Notes: generated by a model from the sequence alone, not told the origin. Shown: positions 15,865-24,230, counted from the stretch's first letter. The stretch: 32,359 bases of DNA from DTYU01 sp040757355 (GCA_040757355.1 JBFLWY010000030.1:1-32359); one strand, 5' to 3'. Translations and numbers: made by a program.

Positions 15865-17428
15865 CTTTATCAGAATCCCCGCCTTCCTGTTTATCATCTC
15901 GCTTGCGAATAATTGTGTCGATTCTTAAAATGGCTTCGGCGATCTCCCCCGCCGCCTTCAGTGCATGGATCTTAACCAGCGTCGGGTCGAGCACTCCTGC
16001 CTGAAACATATCCTTTATCTCACCCGTGTCGCAGTCAACCGCCAGGGAATTCTTCCGCCGTTTGACCTGGGCGGCGACTACGTCACCGATCTTCTCAAGC
16101 GGATTGAACCCCGCATTCGCAACGATCTGCGCCAGCGGTCGCTTTAACGCAGCGGTTACACAGTCCACGCCGTAGGCGGCCATTCCCTTAATACGGCCGC
16201 GCATGTTTTCTACTTCACGGGCCACCGCAAGCTCGACCGCACCGCCGCCCGGGACGATTCCGCCCTTAGCTGCCGCCTGCACCGCAGACGCCGCATCTTT
16301 GGCGATTCGCTCCCTTTCTCCCACCACTTCAGCGGTTGCCGCTCCCACAACGATCGTTGCCACGGGCTTTCCGCCGCCGCCGCGGATCGAGACCTGCTCC
16401 AGCCGCTCGTCGTTATATACTTCCCCGGCCCTTCCCAGATACCGCGCGAGTTCCGCCGGTTCCTTCTTCAACCCTGTCCGCTTTATCATCCTCGCACCGG
16501 TATGCTCCGCCGCCCGCCGCAGTTCCTTTTGCAGCACACGCTGCACTACCATAACGCCGGCGTCGGTGAGTATTTCCTCGGCGATCGCCGCTACCCCGCG
16601 GTCTACCAGGATTAACCCTACTCCCATTTCAATGATTCTCCGGATATTCTGTTTGAAGTCCTCCTGTAAAGCGAGATAGCGGGCGAAGCCCGCATCAGTT
16701 CCGAGGGCTTCCTCCTCAATCTCCTCGGGCTCAAGAGCGTCGTCGACAACCAGCACCTTTACGTCGCTGACCCGTTCCGGCATCTGCCGGTTCATCCGGT
16801 CCTTGCTGATGATTACCCCTTCAAAGACCTGGTTGTCTGCCCCCTCTTCCGCTACCACAATATCAGCAAGCTTGAAAGCCGGCTTGAGGAGTTCCTCTTT
16901 CCCGACCAGCCGCGCTGCCGTAACTACAAGATCGGCAATGTCTTCGTGACCGCGGCCGGCAACCAGCGCAACCGCGCGATACCGGGGGTCATCCAGATCA
17001 TCAAGCGGGACCGTCTGCCGGCGCATTACCGCCGATGCAAAACTGAGACCCTGCCGCAGGCCTTCAATGACCCGCGTGACCGGAACTCCCTTGAGTACCT
17101 GCTCAAGGCCGGTACCGACCATCGCCCCGGCCATTACCGTGGTCGTGGTGGTACCGTCACCGACTTCTTCCTCCTGCGCCTTGGCGATGTTGATTACCAT
17201 TTTAGCCGCAGGGTGGGTGGCCTCCATCGTGGTAAGAATGGTAACGCCGTCGTTAGTGATTACCACCTCGCCGAAGCGGTCCACCAGCATCGTGTCCAGG
17301 CCCTTAGGACCGAGTGTGCCTTCGACTGCAGCGGCAATTGCCCGAACGGCGTTGGTGTTTGAGATCAGCGCCGCAAGGCGTTCATTCACCTCTGAACCAC
17401 TTGTTGCCTGCTGCTTCAAGCTCACCAA
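15848..17428 (-). CDS. Archaeal-type (group II-like, 'group III') chaperonin
   Basis: A 526-residue ATP-dependent folding chamber of the thermosome/TCP-1 lineage rather than GroEL. ATP-site motifs NDGVTIL (59-65) and GDGTTTTTV (90-98) supply the catalytic aspartates; GGGAVELAVA (394-403) closes the nucleotide pocket; the C-terminus has DPTLVK and ILRIDTII as in thermosomes. The apical segment (about 185-330) follows the group II layout with a probable built-in lid, so GroES should not be needed. The start is TTG 17428, or GTG 17425, behind GGGAGG. The gene lies between hrcA and grpE, where similar chaperonins occur in Carboxydothermus and related Firmicutes; those proteins form a distinct group III branch. 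The C-terminal tail is Gly/Asp-rich. Confidence 0.93.
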   Translation of the reverse strand: MVSLKQQATSGSEVNERLAALISNTNAVRAIAAAVEGTLGPKGLDTMLVDRFGEVVITNDGVTILTTMEATHPAAKMVINIAKAQEEEVGDGTTTTTVMAGAMVGTGLEQVLKGVPVTRVIEGLRQGLSFASAVMRRQTVPLDDLDDPRYRAVALVAGRGHEDIADLVVTAARLVGKEELLKPAFKLADIVVAEEGADNQVFEGVIISKDRMNRQMPERVSDVKVLVVDDALEPEEIEEEALGTDAGFARYLALQEDFKQNIRRIIEMGVGLILVDRGVAAIAEEILTDAGVMVVQRVLQKELRRAAEHTGARMIKRTGLKKEPAELARYLGRAGEVYNDERLEQVSIRGGGGKPVATIVVGAATAEVVGERERIAKDAASAVQAAAKGGIVPGGGAVELAVAREVENMRGRIKGMAAYGVDCVTAALKRPLAQIVANAGFNPLEKIGDVVAAQVKRRKNSLAVDCDTGEIKDMFQAGVLDPTLVKIHALKAAGEIAEAILRIDTIIRKRDDKQEGGDSDKDGGAG

Positions 17429-17451
17429 ATGTTCCTCCCGAAATCAAAGGG

Positions 17452-18480
17452 TTATCTTCCCAATACTTTTGCCAGTTCCTCCAAAAGGCTATCGGTAACG
17501 CACTTCAGTATCCCGGCCACGCGCGCATAATGCATCCGCGTAGGACCCAGTACCGCCAGCACACCGTACATATCGTCGGTCAACCGGTAACTGGTACTCA
17601 CCATGCTCAGTTCGCGAATCTCCTTGTTTTGTAATTCGTGGCCGATCCGGATGCTGATACCCTCCTGCCCGCTGCTGGAAGTAAGCAGCCCGCAAAGGAA
17701 GTCCTCCTGTTCCAGGAGGCCCAGCAAAGTCTGCAACCGTTCCACGTTCTTAAACTCCGGCTGGCTCAAAATGCTGTGTATCCCACCGTGGTATACCCGC
17801 TCTTCTTTAACACTCAGGGCTTCCTGGATAAGTTCGACGGCAAGGTCCAGTACACGATGGTAGTATGACAGTTCCGCATAAATCTCCTTAAGGATGGTGA
17901 ACTTAATGTCCTTGACCGTAAGGCCGCGGAGTTTCGCGTTCAGTACTGAAGATATGCTCTCTAAATCGTAAGGCGTAATCCCTTCCGGAATAGGTATCAA
18001 CCGGTGAAAAACCTCCCCCGAAGCCAGGATTACCAAAACCATAGCCTGCCCGGGACCAAATGGAGCAAGCTGTATATGGCGGTAAACGCTCCTGCCGCAA
18101 AGCGAGGTGGCCAGGGTTGCATAGCTCGTAAGTTGTGACAGTATTGCCCCTGTTTGCTGGAGAACCGCGCCTATTTCCCGGGACTTAGCCTGAATATGCT
18201 TCCTGACCAACTCTTTCTCGCCTTCGTCCGGCTCCTGCGGCTCCATAAGATGGTCAACATAATACCGGTACCCGCGTTCTGAAGGGACGCGCCCTGCCGA
18301 GGTATGAGGCTGCACAAGATACCCCATTTCCTCAAGATCGGCCATTTCGTTTCGAATCGTGGCCGGACTCACGCCAAAACCGTACCTCCGCGCAATGGTC
18401 CGCGAACCTACGGGCTCCGCGGTGTTGATAAAGTCCTCGACTATCGCTGCAAGAATCTTCTCTTTCCTTTCATCCAGCAA
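17452..18480 (-). CDS. hrcA: Heat-inducible transcription repressor HrcA
   Basis: Represses class I heat-shock genes by binding CIRCE; its activity elsewhere depends on a chaperonin (GroEL) for folding. About 342 residues. The winged helix starts LDERKEKILAAIVEDFINTA, with GSRTIARRYG and SPATIRNEMADLEEMGYL; PHTSAGRVPSERGYRYYVD is the family hallmark. The frame extends to GTG 18501, but that lies inside CIRCE; TTG 18480 gives the normal MLDERK beginning and is spaced 5 bases from AGGGGTGA. First gene of the operon. Confidence 0.95.
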   Translation of the reverse strand: MLDERKEKILAAIVEDFINTAEPVGSRTIARRYGFGVSPATIRNEMADLEEMGYLVQPHTSAGRVPSERGYRYYVDHLMEPQEPDEGEKELVRKHIQAKSREIGAVLQQTGAILSQLTSYATLATSLCGRSVYRHIQLAPFGPGQAMVLVILASGEVFHRLIPIPEGITPYDLESISSVLNAKLRGLTVKDIKFTILKEIYAELSYYHRVLDLAVELIQEALSVKEERVYHGGIHSILSQPEFKNVERLQTLLGLLEQEDFLCGLLTSSSGQEGISIRIGHELQNKEIRELSMVSTSYRLTDDMYGVLAVLGPTRMHYARVAGILKCVTDSLLEELAKVLGR

Positions 18481-18494
18481 CGGAATCACCCCTG

Positions 18495-18521
18495 TTAGCA
18501 CTCTCCTTTATTGAGTGCTAA
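18495..18521 (-). promoter_or_regulatory. CIRCE operator (HrcA-binding site)
   Basis: TTAGCACTC-N9-GAGTGCTAA, a perfect match to the canonical element. It lies between the promoter and the hrcA start codon, so bound HrcA would block transcription of the whole operon. Confidence 0.97.
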
Positions 18522-18533
18522 AGCTCCTTTATT

Positions 18534-18562
18534 AAAATAGCATCAGGGCCACCAATTGTCAA
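18534..18562 (-). promoter_or_regulatory. Sigma-A promoter of the hrcA operon
   Basis: Minus strand: perfect -35 TTGACA (18557-18562), 17-base spacer, -10 TATTTT (18534-18539). CIRCE starts 12 bases downstream of the -10. A second TTGACA lies just upstream (about 18580) without a good -10. Confidence 0.85.
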
Positions 18563-18589
18563 GTATCTCCGCCCCAGAATATGTCAACC

Positions 18590-19744
18590 TCAAACAAACG
18601 CGGCAAAAACCTGGTTGGCTACCGGGAGCGCCTCGCGGGTTAGCCGTAGCCGGCCGTTTTCCCGTCTTAAAAGTCCCCGGGCGATAAGCCTTGAAATCTC
18701 CAGGCCGTATACTGCTTCCGGTTCCCGCCCGAACCGCTCCCGGAAGCGCAAGGCGGAAACGCCTCTCGTAAGGCGCAATCCCAAAAACATGGTTTCCGCC
18801 ATCTCGTCCGCGGGGGTCAAATTCGTCTCTTCGGCTACCGGGAATCCTCCCCCGAACAAGGCATTCCTATAGGTGTCCAACTCGGCGGCGTTCGCCCACC
18901 GGCGGCGGTTAAGATAGGAGTGCGCCCCGGGCCCGAGCCCGAGATAAGGCTCACCTTCCCAATAAAGCAGGTTGTGACGTGACTCCCTTCCAGGACGGGC
19001 AAAGTTGGATATCTCATATTGTACATAACCGGCTGCATTTAAATAATCTACCGCCTGGAAATACATAGCCTGAAAAACTTCATCGGAACAAACGGCGGTC
19101 TTACCGGCAGCAACCGCACGTCCGAGCGGTGTTTCACCGTGTATCTCCAAACCGTAGGTGGAGATATGCTCGGGGCCGAGCGCAACAATCTCTGCCAGGC
19201 TCCTGCCCCAGCCGCCGGTGCTCTGCCCCGGGATGCCGAAAATCAGGTCCACACTTATATTGGTAAAACCGGCTCTACGCGTTATTTGAATCGTTTTTAC
19301 CGCGTCCGCTGCCGTATGCCGCCGGCCTAAAACCTGCAGCATTGCGTCCTCCGTCGATTGCATTCCGATACTTAAACGGTTTACTCCCGAGCTTAGTAAA
19401 CCCTCCAACAGCTCGTCAGTAACAGTGCCCGGGTTGGCCTCAACGGTGATCTCGGCCTCCGGCGAAATAACGAAATGCTCACGAAGTAAGGAAAGAATCC
19501 TCTTAAGCGTGGCCGGAGGAAGGCAAGTAGGCGTTCCGCCGCCTAAGTAGACGCTTTTCACCACGTTTTCTTGGTCGCACTCTTTTCCTCTCAGGCGGAT
19601 TTCCTGTTCCAATGCTTCGGCATAACTCGCCACGTCCTCATTATTATAAGGGTATGAGACGAAATCACAGTACGCGCACTTACTAATACAGAACGGAACA
19701 TGAACGTAGATGCCCACCGCTCTCGCTGGTACTTCACCCTTCAT
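18590..19744 (-). CDS. hemW: Radical SAM heme chaperone HemW (coproporphyrinogen oxidase-like)
   Basis: About 384 residues. The radical-SAM cluster motif CISKCAYCDF places three cysteines at residues 19, 23 and 26; YLGGGTPTCLP, TVEANPG and GVNRLSIGMQS follow as in HemW/HemN, and ENGRLRLT lies near the C-terminus. HemW members with a CxxxCxxC motif lacking the extra HemN cysteine are thought to deliver heme to respiratory proteins rather than oxidise coproporphyrinogen. The frame extends to ATG 19765, but ATG 19744 stands at the right distance from AAGAGG. Follows lepA in the usual clostridial order. Confidence 0.92.
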   Translation of the reverse strand: MKGEVPARAVGIYVHVPFCISKCAYCDFVSYPYNNEDVASYAEALEQEIRLRGKECDQENVVKSVYLGGGTPTCLPPATLKRILSLLREHFVISPEAEITVEANPGTVTDELLEGLLSSGVNRLSIGMQSTEDAMLQVLGRRHTAADAVKTIQITRRAGFTNISVDLIFGIPGQSTGGWGRSLAEIVALGPEHISTYGLEIHGETPLGRAVAAGKTAVCSDEVFQAMYFQAVDYLNAAGYVQYEISNFARPGRESRHNLLYWEGEPYLGLGPGAHSYLNRRRWANAAELDTYRNALFGGGFPVAEETNLTPADEMAETMFLGLRLTRGVSALRFRERFGREPEAVYGLEISRLIARGLLRRENGRLRLTREALPVANQVFAAFV

Positions 19745-19780
19745 CGTTACCTCTTCATCCCTCATTCTTCATCCCCTTCA

Positions 19781-19853
19781 CCGCCAAGGCGCCAAGATAG
19801 CCATTATTATTAACATCTATACCTTTTGCTTAATGCCCTTGGCGTATTGGCGG
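19781..19853. repeat. Inverted repeat CCGCCAA-CGCCAAG in the lepA-hemW gap
   Basis: The 16-base arms at 19781-19796 and 19838-19853 agree at 14 of 16 positions when one is reverse-complemented. The intervening 41 bases are AT-rich. It may be a dispersed palindromic repeat or a long-loop hairpin. Confidence 0.5.
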
Positions 19854-19911
19854 TTCATCCCTCTCCTACAAAAACCATCACTTCCGATTTCACATTTTAC
19901 TTCCCCCAATG

Positions 19912-19936
19912 CCGGAAACGCTTCGCTTATTCCGGC
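19912..19936. repeat. Palindrome GCCGGAA-N11-TTCCGGC
   Basis: Perfect 7-base arms. The 25-base unit with its centre (ACGCTTCGCTTA) is nearly repeated at about 22123-22147 with two base changes, so it is a dispersed element flanking lepA. Confidence 0.55.
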
Positions 19937-19963
19937 CTACCCCTTTTCATTATTCATCCTTGT

Positions 19964-21769
19964 TTATTTATCGTCCATCTGGAGGACCGCCAGAAAGGCC
20001 TCCTGGGGAATTTCAACGTTGCCCACCTGCTTCATCCGCCTTTTGCCTTCCTTTTGCTTCTCCAAAAGCTTCCGCTTCCGGGTTATGTCACCGCCGTAAC
20101 ACTTTGCCAGAACGTCCTTTCTTAAGGCCCTGATGGTCTCCCGGGCAATTACACGGTTGCCTACCGCCGCCTGTACCGGGATCTCGAACAGGTGCCGGGG
20201 AATAAGCTCTCTCAACCGCTCCACCAGTTGGCGCCCACGGTAGTATGCCCTTTCCCGGTGCACAATAGATGAAAGAGCGTCAACTAACTCGCCTCCCACC
20301 AAAATATCGACACGGACAACATCCGCAGGCTGGTAACCCAAGAACTCATAGTCGAACGATGCATACCCGCGGCTGACAGACTTCAAACGGTCGAAAAAGT
20401 CGTATATTATCTCCGCAAGCGGAAGTTCGTAGGTTAGAATCACCCGGCTTTCACTGACAAATTCCATGTTTTTAAAAACGCCGCGGCGTTCGTTGCAAAG
20501 CTCCATTACCGCACCGATATACTCCTTAGGAAGCATCACGGTCGCCCTGACTACCGGCTCCTCGACCGTATCGATCTCGCCCGCAGAAGGAAGGTCCGCC
20601 GGATTCTCCACTTCTAACAGCTTACCGTTCGTTTTTAAAACACGGTAAACGACGTTCGGTGCCGTGGTCACGAGGTTCAAGTCGTACTCCCGCTCGAGGC
20701 GTTCCTGGACCACTTCCATATGTAACAGCCCCAGGAAACCGCAGCGGAAACCGAATCCCAGCGCAGCGGATGTTTCGGGTTCGTAATAAAAGGCCGCATC
20801 GTTTAGCCGGAGTTTGTCCAGCGCATCCCTCAGCCGCCCGAAGTCCGCGCTCTCGATGGGGTAGAGGCCGCAGAATACCATCGGTTTCACCGGCCTGTAT
20901 CCCGGAAGGGGCTCTTTTGCCGGCCGCTTCGCGTCTGTGATGGTGTCGCCCACCCGACAATCGCGTACGTTTTTAATGTGCGCCACTAAAAAACCGACTT
21001 CTCCCGTTCCGAGTTCGGCCACGGGAGTGAGTTGCGGACGAAAGATACCGACCTCCGCTACCTCGTATTCCTTTTCGGTGGTCATCATTCTTACGATCAT
21101 CCCCGGACGCACAACGCCGTCGACCACCCGGATATACGCAATCACACCCTTGTAAGAATTGTAGTGCGAGTCGAAAATAAGCGCCCGCAGCGGTCCCGCC
21201 GCCTCGCCCTTCGGGGGAGGGACCTCCTGCACGATTCGATCCAGAACAGCGCCGATTCCTGTCCCGACCTTCGCAGAGACGGAAAGCGCCGTGGCACCGT
21301 CAAGGCCGATCGCCGTTTCGATTTCCCGTTTGACCCTTTCCGGATCTGCGCTCGGGAGGTCTATCTTATTGATAACAGGAATCAACACCAGGTCGTGCTC
21401 GAGCGCCAAATAGGTGTTGGCCAGGGTCTGGGCTTCAATACCCTGTGTGGCGTCAATGACGAGAAGCGCACCCTCGCAGGCTGCCAGACTGCGCGAAACC
21501 TCATAGGAAAAGTCTACGTGACCCGGAGTGTCAATAAGGTTAAGCTGGTACTCCCGCCCATCCTGAGCCGTGTATTTGAGCCTGACGGCCTGGGCTTTAA
21601 TAGTGATCCCCCGCTCGCGCTCAATGTCCATCTGGTCAAGCACCTGCTCCTGCATCTCGCGCGGCTCGATAGCCCCGGTAAACTCAAGTAAACGGTCGGC
21701 CAGCGTCGACTTCCCGTGGTCTATATGCGCAATTATACAAAAGTTCCGGATCCTATCCTGTGTCAACAA
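19964..21769 (-). CDS. lepA: Elongation factor 4 (LepA)
   Basis: Translational GTPase, 601 residues, which acts on stalled or misassembled ribosomes. The G domain has AHIDHGKST (14-22), the switch II DTPGHVDFS, and NKIDLPSA. EF-G-like domains II, III and V follow. The LepA-specific C-terminal domain is present (YKGVIAY earlier, then GYASFDYEFLGYQPADVVRVDILV and YGGDITRKRKLLEKQKEGKRR). The start is one of two adjacent TTG codons behind GGAGGAG. A possible promoter lies about 510 bases upstream (22286-22314), leaving an unusually long, repeat-filled leader. Confidence 0.96.
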   Translation of the reverse strand: MLTQDRIRNFCIIAHIDHGKSTLADRLLEFTGAIEPREMQEQVLDQMDIERERGITIKAQAVRLKYTAQDGREYQLNLIDTPGHVDFSYEVSRSLAACEGALLVIDATQGIEAQTLANTYLALEHDLVLIPVINKIDLPSADPERVKREIETAIGLDGATALSVSAKVGTGIGAVLDRIVQEVPPPKGEAAGPLRALIFDSHYNSYKGVIAYIRVVDGVVRPGMIVRMMTTEKEYEVAEVGIFRPQLTPVAELGTGEVGFLVAHIKNVRDCRVGDTITDAKRPAKEPLPGYRPVKPMVFCGLYPIESADFGRLRDALDKLRLNDAAFYYEPETSAALGFGFRCGFLGLLHMEVVQERLEREYDLNLVTTAPNVVYRVLKTNGKLLEVENPADLPSAGEIDTVEEPVVRATVMLPKEYIGAVMELCNERRGVFKNMEFVSESRVILTYELPLAEIIYDFFDRLKSVSRGYASFDYEFLGYQPADVVRVDILVGGELVDALSSIVHRERAYYRGRQLVERLRELIPRHLFEIPVQAAVGNRVIARETIRALRKDVLAKCYGGDITRKRKLLEKQKEGKRRMKQVGNVEIPQEAFLAVLQMDDK

Positions 21770-21808
21770 ATCTCCTCCGAAAATAGACGTTCAAGCTTAT
21801 ACTGACGG

Positions 21809-21908
21809 CCCAGCACTCAATGTAATCCTTGAAGTTTGAAAGCTATCACTTCATTAAGCTCAATGAAGGTCTGTCCTTCGAAGTGCAAGAAGTCTATTGA
21901 GTGCTGGG
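21809..21908. repeat. 100-bp structured element with 13-bp terminal inverted repeats
   Basis: Perfect terminal arms CCCAGCACTCAAT (21809-21821) and ATTGAGTGCTGGG (21896-21908) enclose a smaller hairpin CTTCATT-N6-AATGAAG (about 21850-21869) and a CACTTC/GAAGTG pair. It lies about 40 bases upstream of lepA. The arms contain CIRCE-like half-sites (AGCACTC / GAGTGCT), but the spacing is wrong for CIRCE. Confidence 0.55.
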
Positions 21909-21916
21909 TGGGGTCC

Positions 21917-22011
21917 GTTCGACGTTCGACGTTCGACGTTAGTCTGAAAGTGACGGACCTTTGGGGTCCGTTCAACGTTCAAGGTTCAGCGTTCAAGGTT
22001 CAAGGTTCAAC
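21917..22011. repeat. Two heptamer arrays (GTTCGAC x3, GTTCAAC-type x6) with hairpin between
   Basis: GTTCGAC is repeated three times at 21917-21937. A hairpin CGGACC-N5-GGTCCG follows at 21954-21970. Six units of GTTCAAC/GTTCAAG/GTTCAGC run from 21970 to 22011. Each array is preceded by GGGGTCC. The reverse complement of this heptamer forms the array at 3530-3578. Confidence 0.75.
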
Positions 22012-22068
22012 GTTGTCGAGTAGACGTATCGATTACTCTTTACGCCCCTCACAGTTCGTAGTTCGTAG

Positions 22069-22147
22069 GCCGGAAAAAGGCCGAAGGCCGTTTCCGGCAA
22101 AAAAACATATCTGTCCGTAAAATGCCGGAAACGCTACGCTTATTCCA
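22069..22147. repeat. Hairpins GCCGGAAA/TTTCCGGC and GCCGGAA-type copy 2
   Basis: First stem: GCCGGAAA (22069-22076) pairs with TTTCCGGC (22091-22098), with an inner GGCC/GGCC pair and an A-run after it. The second element, at about 22123-22147, is the near-identical copy of the palindrome at 19912-19936. No gene is seen between 21770 and 22357. Confidence 0.5.
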
Positions 22148-22285
22148 GCTATTTGTAAAATACCACTCACCTCACACCGCTCACTTAACAATTTGCCGAG
22201 GGATAACGGCAGACAGGGCATTTTCATCTTTGGTTATGCGGCTTGCCGTGCGGCACTCTCCCGTTAGCAGTTCTCGGCCGACATA

Positions 22286-22314
22286 ATTATATCATAACGA
22301 CAGGGAACTGACAG
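22286..22314 (-). promoter_or_regulatory. Possible promoter for lepA-hemW
   Basis: Minus strand: -35 CTGTCA (22309-22314), 17-base spacer, -10 TATAAT (22286-22291) extended by TG one base upstream. It lies between the small secreted-protein gene and lepA and would give a leader of about 510 bases. Confidence 0.5.
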
Positions 22315-22357
22315 GAGCACCTCTGCCGGATCGTTGCCTGCGCTTTTTTCAGACCCC

Positions 22358-22639
22358 TTAAGGCTGAATGGCAAGGAAATGCTTGAAACCGGCAAGCAGG
22401 GCACCCGCTTCTTTCTTGAGGCGGTTCGCCGATGTGTGCAACCCGGGGGGAAAGCCAACGATCCAGGAAAGCCCTAAAATGTCCACCCGATATGAGTCTT
22501 GGGACACAGCTTCAAGCCTGAAAGCTCTACACTCTTCCTTTGGACCAATCGCGCGGTTGAGTTCCGTCAGGCAGCGGTTTGCCCCCAATGATACACAGAA
22601 TAACCAAAGGGCGACTAATACCAAGAACCTCTTACCCAC
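22358..22639 (-). CDS. Small secreted protein of unknown function
   Basis: A 93-residue protein. The N-terminus MGKRFLVLVALWLFCVSLGA is a clear signal peptide (basic start, hydrophobic core, small residues near position 20). The mature part has two cysteines and no motif I recognise. The start is GTG 22639, with GGAGGG about ten bases upstream. It sits between spoIIP and lepA on the same strand, where clostridia often carry a small hypothetical gene. No function is proposed. Confidence 0.6.
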   Translation of the reverse strand: MGKRFLVLVALWLFCVSLGANRCLTELNRAIGPKEECRAFRLEAVSQDSYRVDILGLSWIVGFPPGLHTSANRLKKEAGALLAGFKHFLAIQP

Positions 22640-22791
22640 TTAATCAATGCCCTCCGGTAATATTATCCTCCCGCCGGAGATCTTACATTCTTTGATTTTC
22701 GGTTTTTCATCTATATATACCTCGCTAAAACCTTGATAATAACCCAGCTAATATGCAATAATGTCATATTATGTCTTAGTCGCCGCCGGCC

Positions 22792-23706
22792 TTACATCTC
22801 TTTCAGCACCTCGGCCAAAACACCTGCAAAAAGCTCCGCCGCTGCTTCTGCCTCTTCAAGGGAGTTGTTTACACCGCCTATTTCAAACAGGAGCACGCGG
22901 GGGTGGAGGAACTGGTTGTACCGGCCATCCTTGACCCTCACCCCGCTACAAAGGCCCGGATAAAGCGCGTCCGACCGGTCTGCAATTCTCTGGGCAAACG
23001 CAAGATTTTGTCGCCAATTTGGGAACGGCAGGCGATCATCAGACCCGACAACAATAAGGACACGCGCCACATCCCGCCCCTTTACTTTCACTGTAGTCGT
23101 TCCCGCCGGCTGCTTTGAATCGCGGTGGATGTCGAAGAGAGCGGCAATGTCGGGGTTGGCGTAAATGAATTCCCGGACGGTTTTTTCCGATTCGAGATAG
23201 GACGTGGCGTACCGGCTGTCATGTATTCTCTCGGTCCTCAATACCGCGATGCCGTGCTGTCGCAGACCCTTTTCCAAAACCGCCGCTACCCTGACCACCC
23301 CGCCGCGGCCTGCAACCCGCTCAACGCCGTCCGTTGCCGCGTAGGTTTCACCGGTATGCGTGTTATATATCGCCACCAACGGCGGAGGCGCTGGAATCTC
23401 TACCTCCTTGACCTGAGGAACACGCTCAGGGGGCGAAGTCGCCGGCAACACAGCCACCATACCGGACACCGGTAAAACCGAGGTTAAAAGGCCGTTTTTT
23501 GAGCAGTTGACCTGGGCGATATGCTTACACGCCGCTGAAATCAGCGTCCTGATTTCCGGTTTGTTTTGGGCCGGCACGGACAGGCATAAGCCTACAGCCT
23601 CTTCGGGGCTGCACGCCTTTAAAACAAGCGTACCGCATCCTTTTGACGACTTAATACACAATAAAAAAACCAGAAACACCGCAATTCCGGTGAGTAACCG
23701 CCGCAA
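22792..23706 (-). CDS. spoIIP: Stage II sporulation protein P
   Basis: Membrane-anchored cell-wall amidase/endopeptidase of the engulfment machine (with SpoIID and SpoIIM). About 304 residues. The N-terminal membrane anchor RRLLTGIAVFLVFLLCI is followed by a linker, then the catalytic domain with zinc ligands in IYNTHTGETY and LFDIHRDS, and LFEIGGVNNSLEEA near the end. The frame continues upstream to 23796, but TTG 23706 is chosen because GGAGGGGGG lies seven bases before it and the anchor then begins at the N-terminus. The expected neighbour gpr (spore protease) is absent. Confidence 0.92.
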   Translation of the reverse strand: MRRLLTGIAVFLVFLLCIKSSKGCGTLVLKACSPEEAVGLCLSVPAQNKPEIRTLISAACKHIAQVNCSKNGLLTSVLPVSGMVAVLPATSPPERVPQVKEVEIPAPPPLVAIYNTHTGETYAATDGVERVAGRGGVVRVAAVLEKGLRQHGIAVLRTERIHDSRYATSYLESEKTVREFIYANPDIAALFDIHRDSKQPAGTTTVKVKGRDVARVLIVVGSDDRLPFPNWRQNLAFAQRIADRSDALYPGLCSGVRVKDGRYNQFLHPRVLLFEIGGVNNSLEEAEAAAELFAGVLAEVLKEM

Positions 23707-23773
23707 TGAAAGTCCCCCCTCCGGGTAAATGATATGCCCGTGAAGGGGGGACAAGACCGTAAAACAGTTGGGA

Positions 23774-24121
23774 TTACCGCAGCATTGTAGGCACAAAAGC
23801 GTCGATGAGACCTATCACAAAGGCCGCGATTAAAGCGCCGATAATGCTGACGCTCAGCAGCCCTGGGATCACGAACTGCGCCAGATAGATGACGACAGCA
23901 GCAGTAATAAACCCTACCAGGCCACGGCTCTGCGGCGAGATGCGGTCTCCCAGGAGGCTCTCAGCGATATAGCCGAGAATTGTGATCACCGCAGCAGCGA
24001 TCAGGGCCCCCAGAAAGCCGCCTTTAACGACAAAACCCGGGGATACCCAACTTACAATCATCAGGACGATGGCTGAAACCACGAACCTGACGATCGCGCC
24101 GATCCACGTTTGACGTTCCAC
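23774..24121 (-). CDS. Phage holin family 4 / YvlD-like membrane protein
   Basis: A 115-residue integral membrane protein with about four hydrophobic segments (FVVSAIVLMIVSWVSPGFVV, ALIAAAVITILGYIAESLL, GFITAAVVIYLAQFVIPGLL and a last helix). The pattern fits the holin-4 superfamily of YvlD-like proteins. Despite the name, chromosomal members are not known to be phage holins; some are linked to envelope stress. The GTG start at 24121 follows AGGAGGTGAAACA. It occupies the position where gpr is often found between rpsT and spoIIP. Confidence 0.75.
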   Translation of the reverse strand: MERQTWIGAIVRFVVSAIVLMIVSWVSPGFVVKGGFLGALIAAAVITILGYIAESLLGDRISPQSRGLVGFITAAVVIYLAQFVIPGLLSVSIIGALIAAFVIGLIDAFVPTMLR

Positions 24122-24201
24122 TGTTTCACCTCCTCAGACTTATTTGAGCATAGGATTAGCCAAAACCAGTAAAGTTATTCCTATCCGGTAAAAACATATG
24201 C

Positions 24202-24230
24202 TTGCAACTACCGGCACAGCGTGTTAAAAT
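24202..24230 (+). promoter_or_regulatory. Sigma-A promoter of rpsT
   Basis: -35 TTGCAA (24202-24207), 17-base spacer, -10 TAAAAT (24225-24230), about 55 bases upstream of the rpsT start. Confidence 0.6.

Noticed and set aside
21809..21908. A second CIRCE upstream of lepA
   Set aside because: The half-sites AGCACTC and GAGTGCT are present but are about 80 bases apart instead of 9, so HrcA would not recognise them as CIRCE.
21770..22290. T-box or metabolite riboswitch in the lepA leader
   Set aside because: No T-box core, specifier stem-loop or known aptamer signature was seen; the structure is made of simple palindromes and heptamers.
23774..24121. Evidence of a prophage from the holin-like gene
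   Set aside because: No other phage gene is nearby; this family is common as a chromosomal membrane protein.
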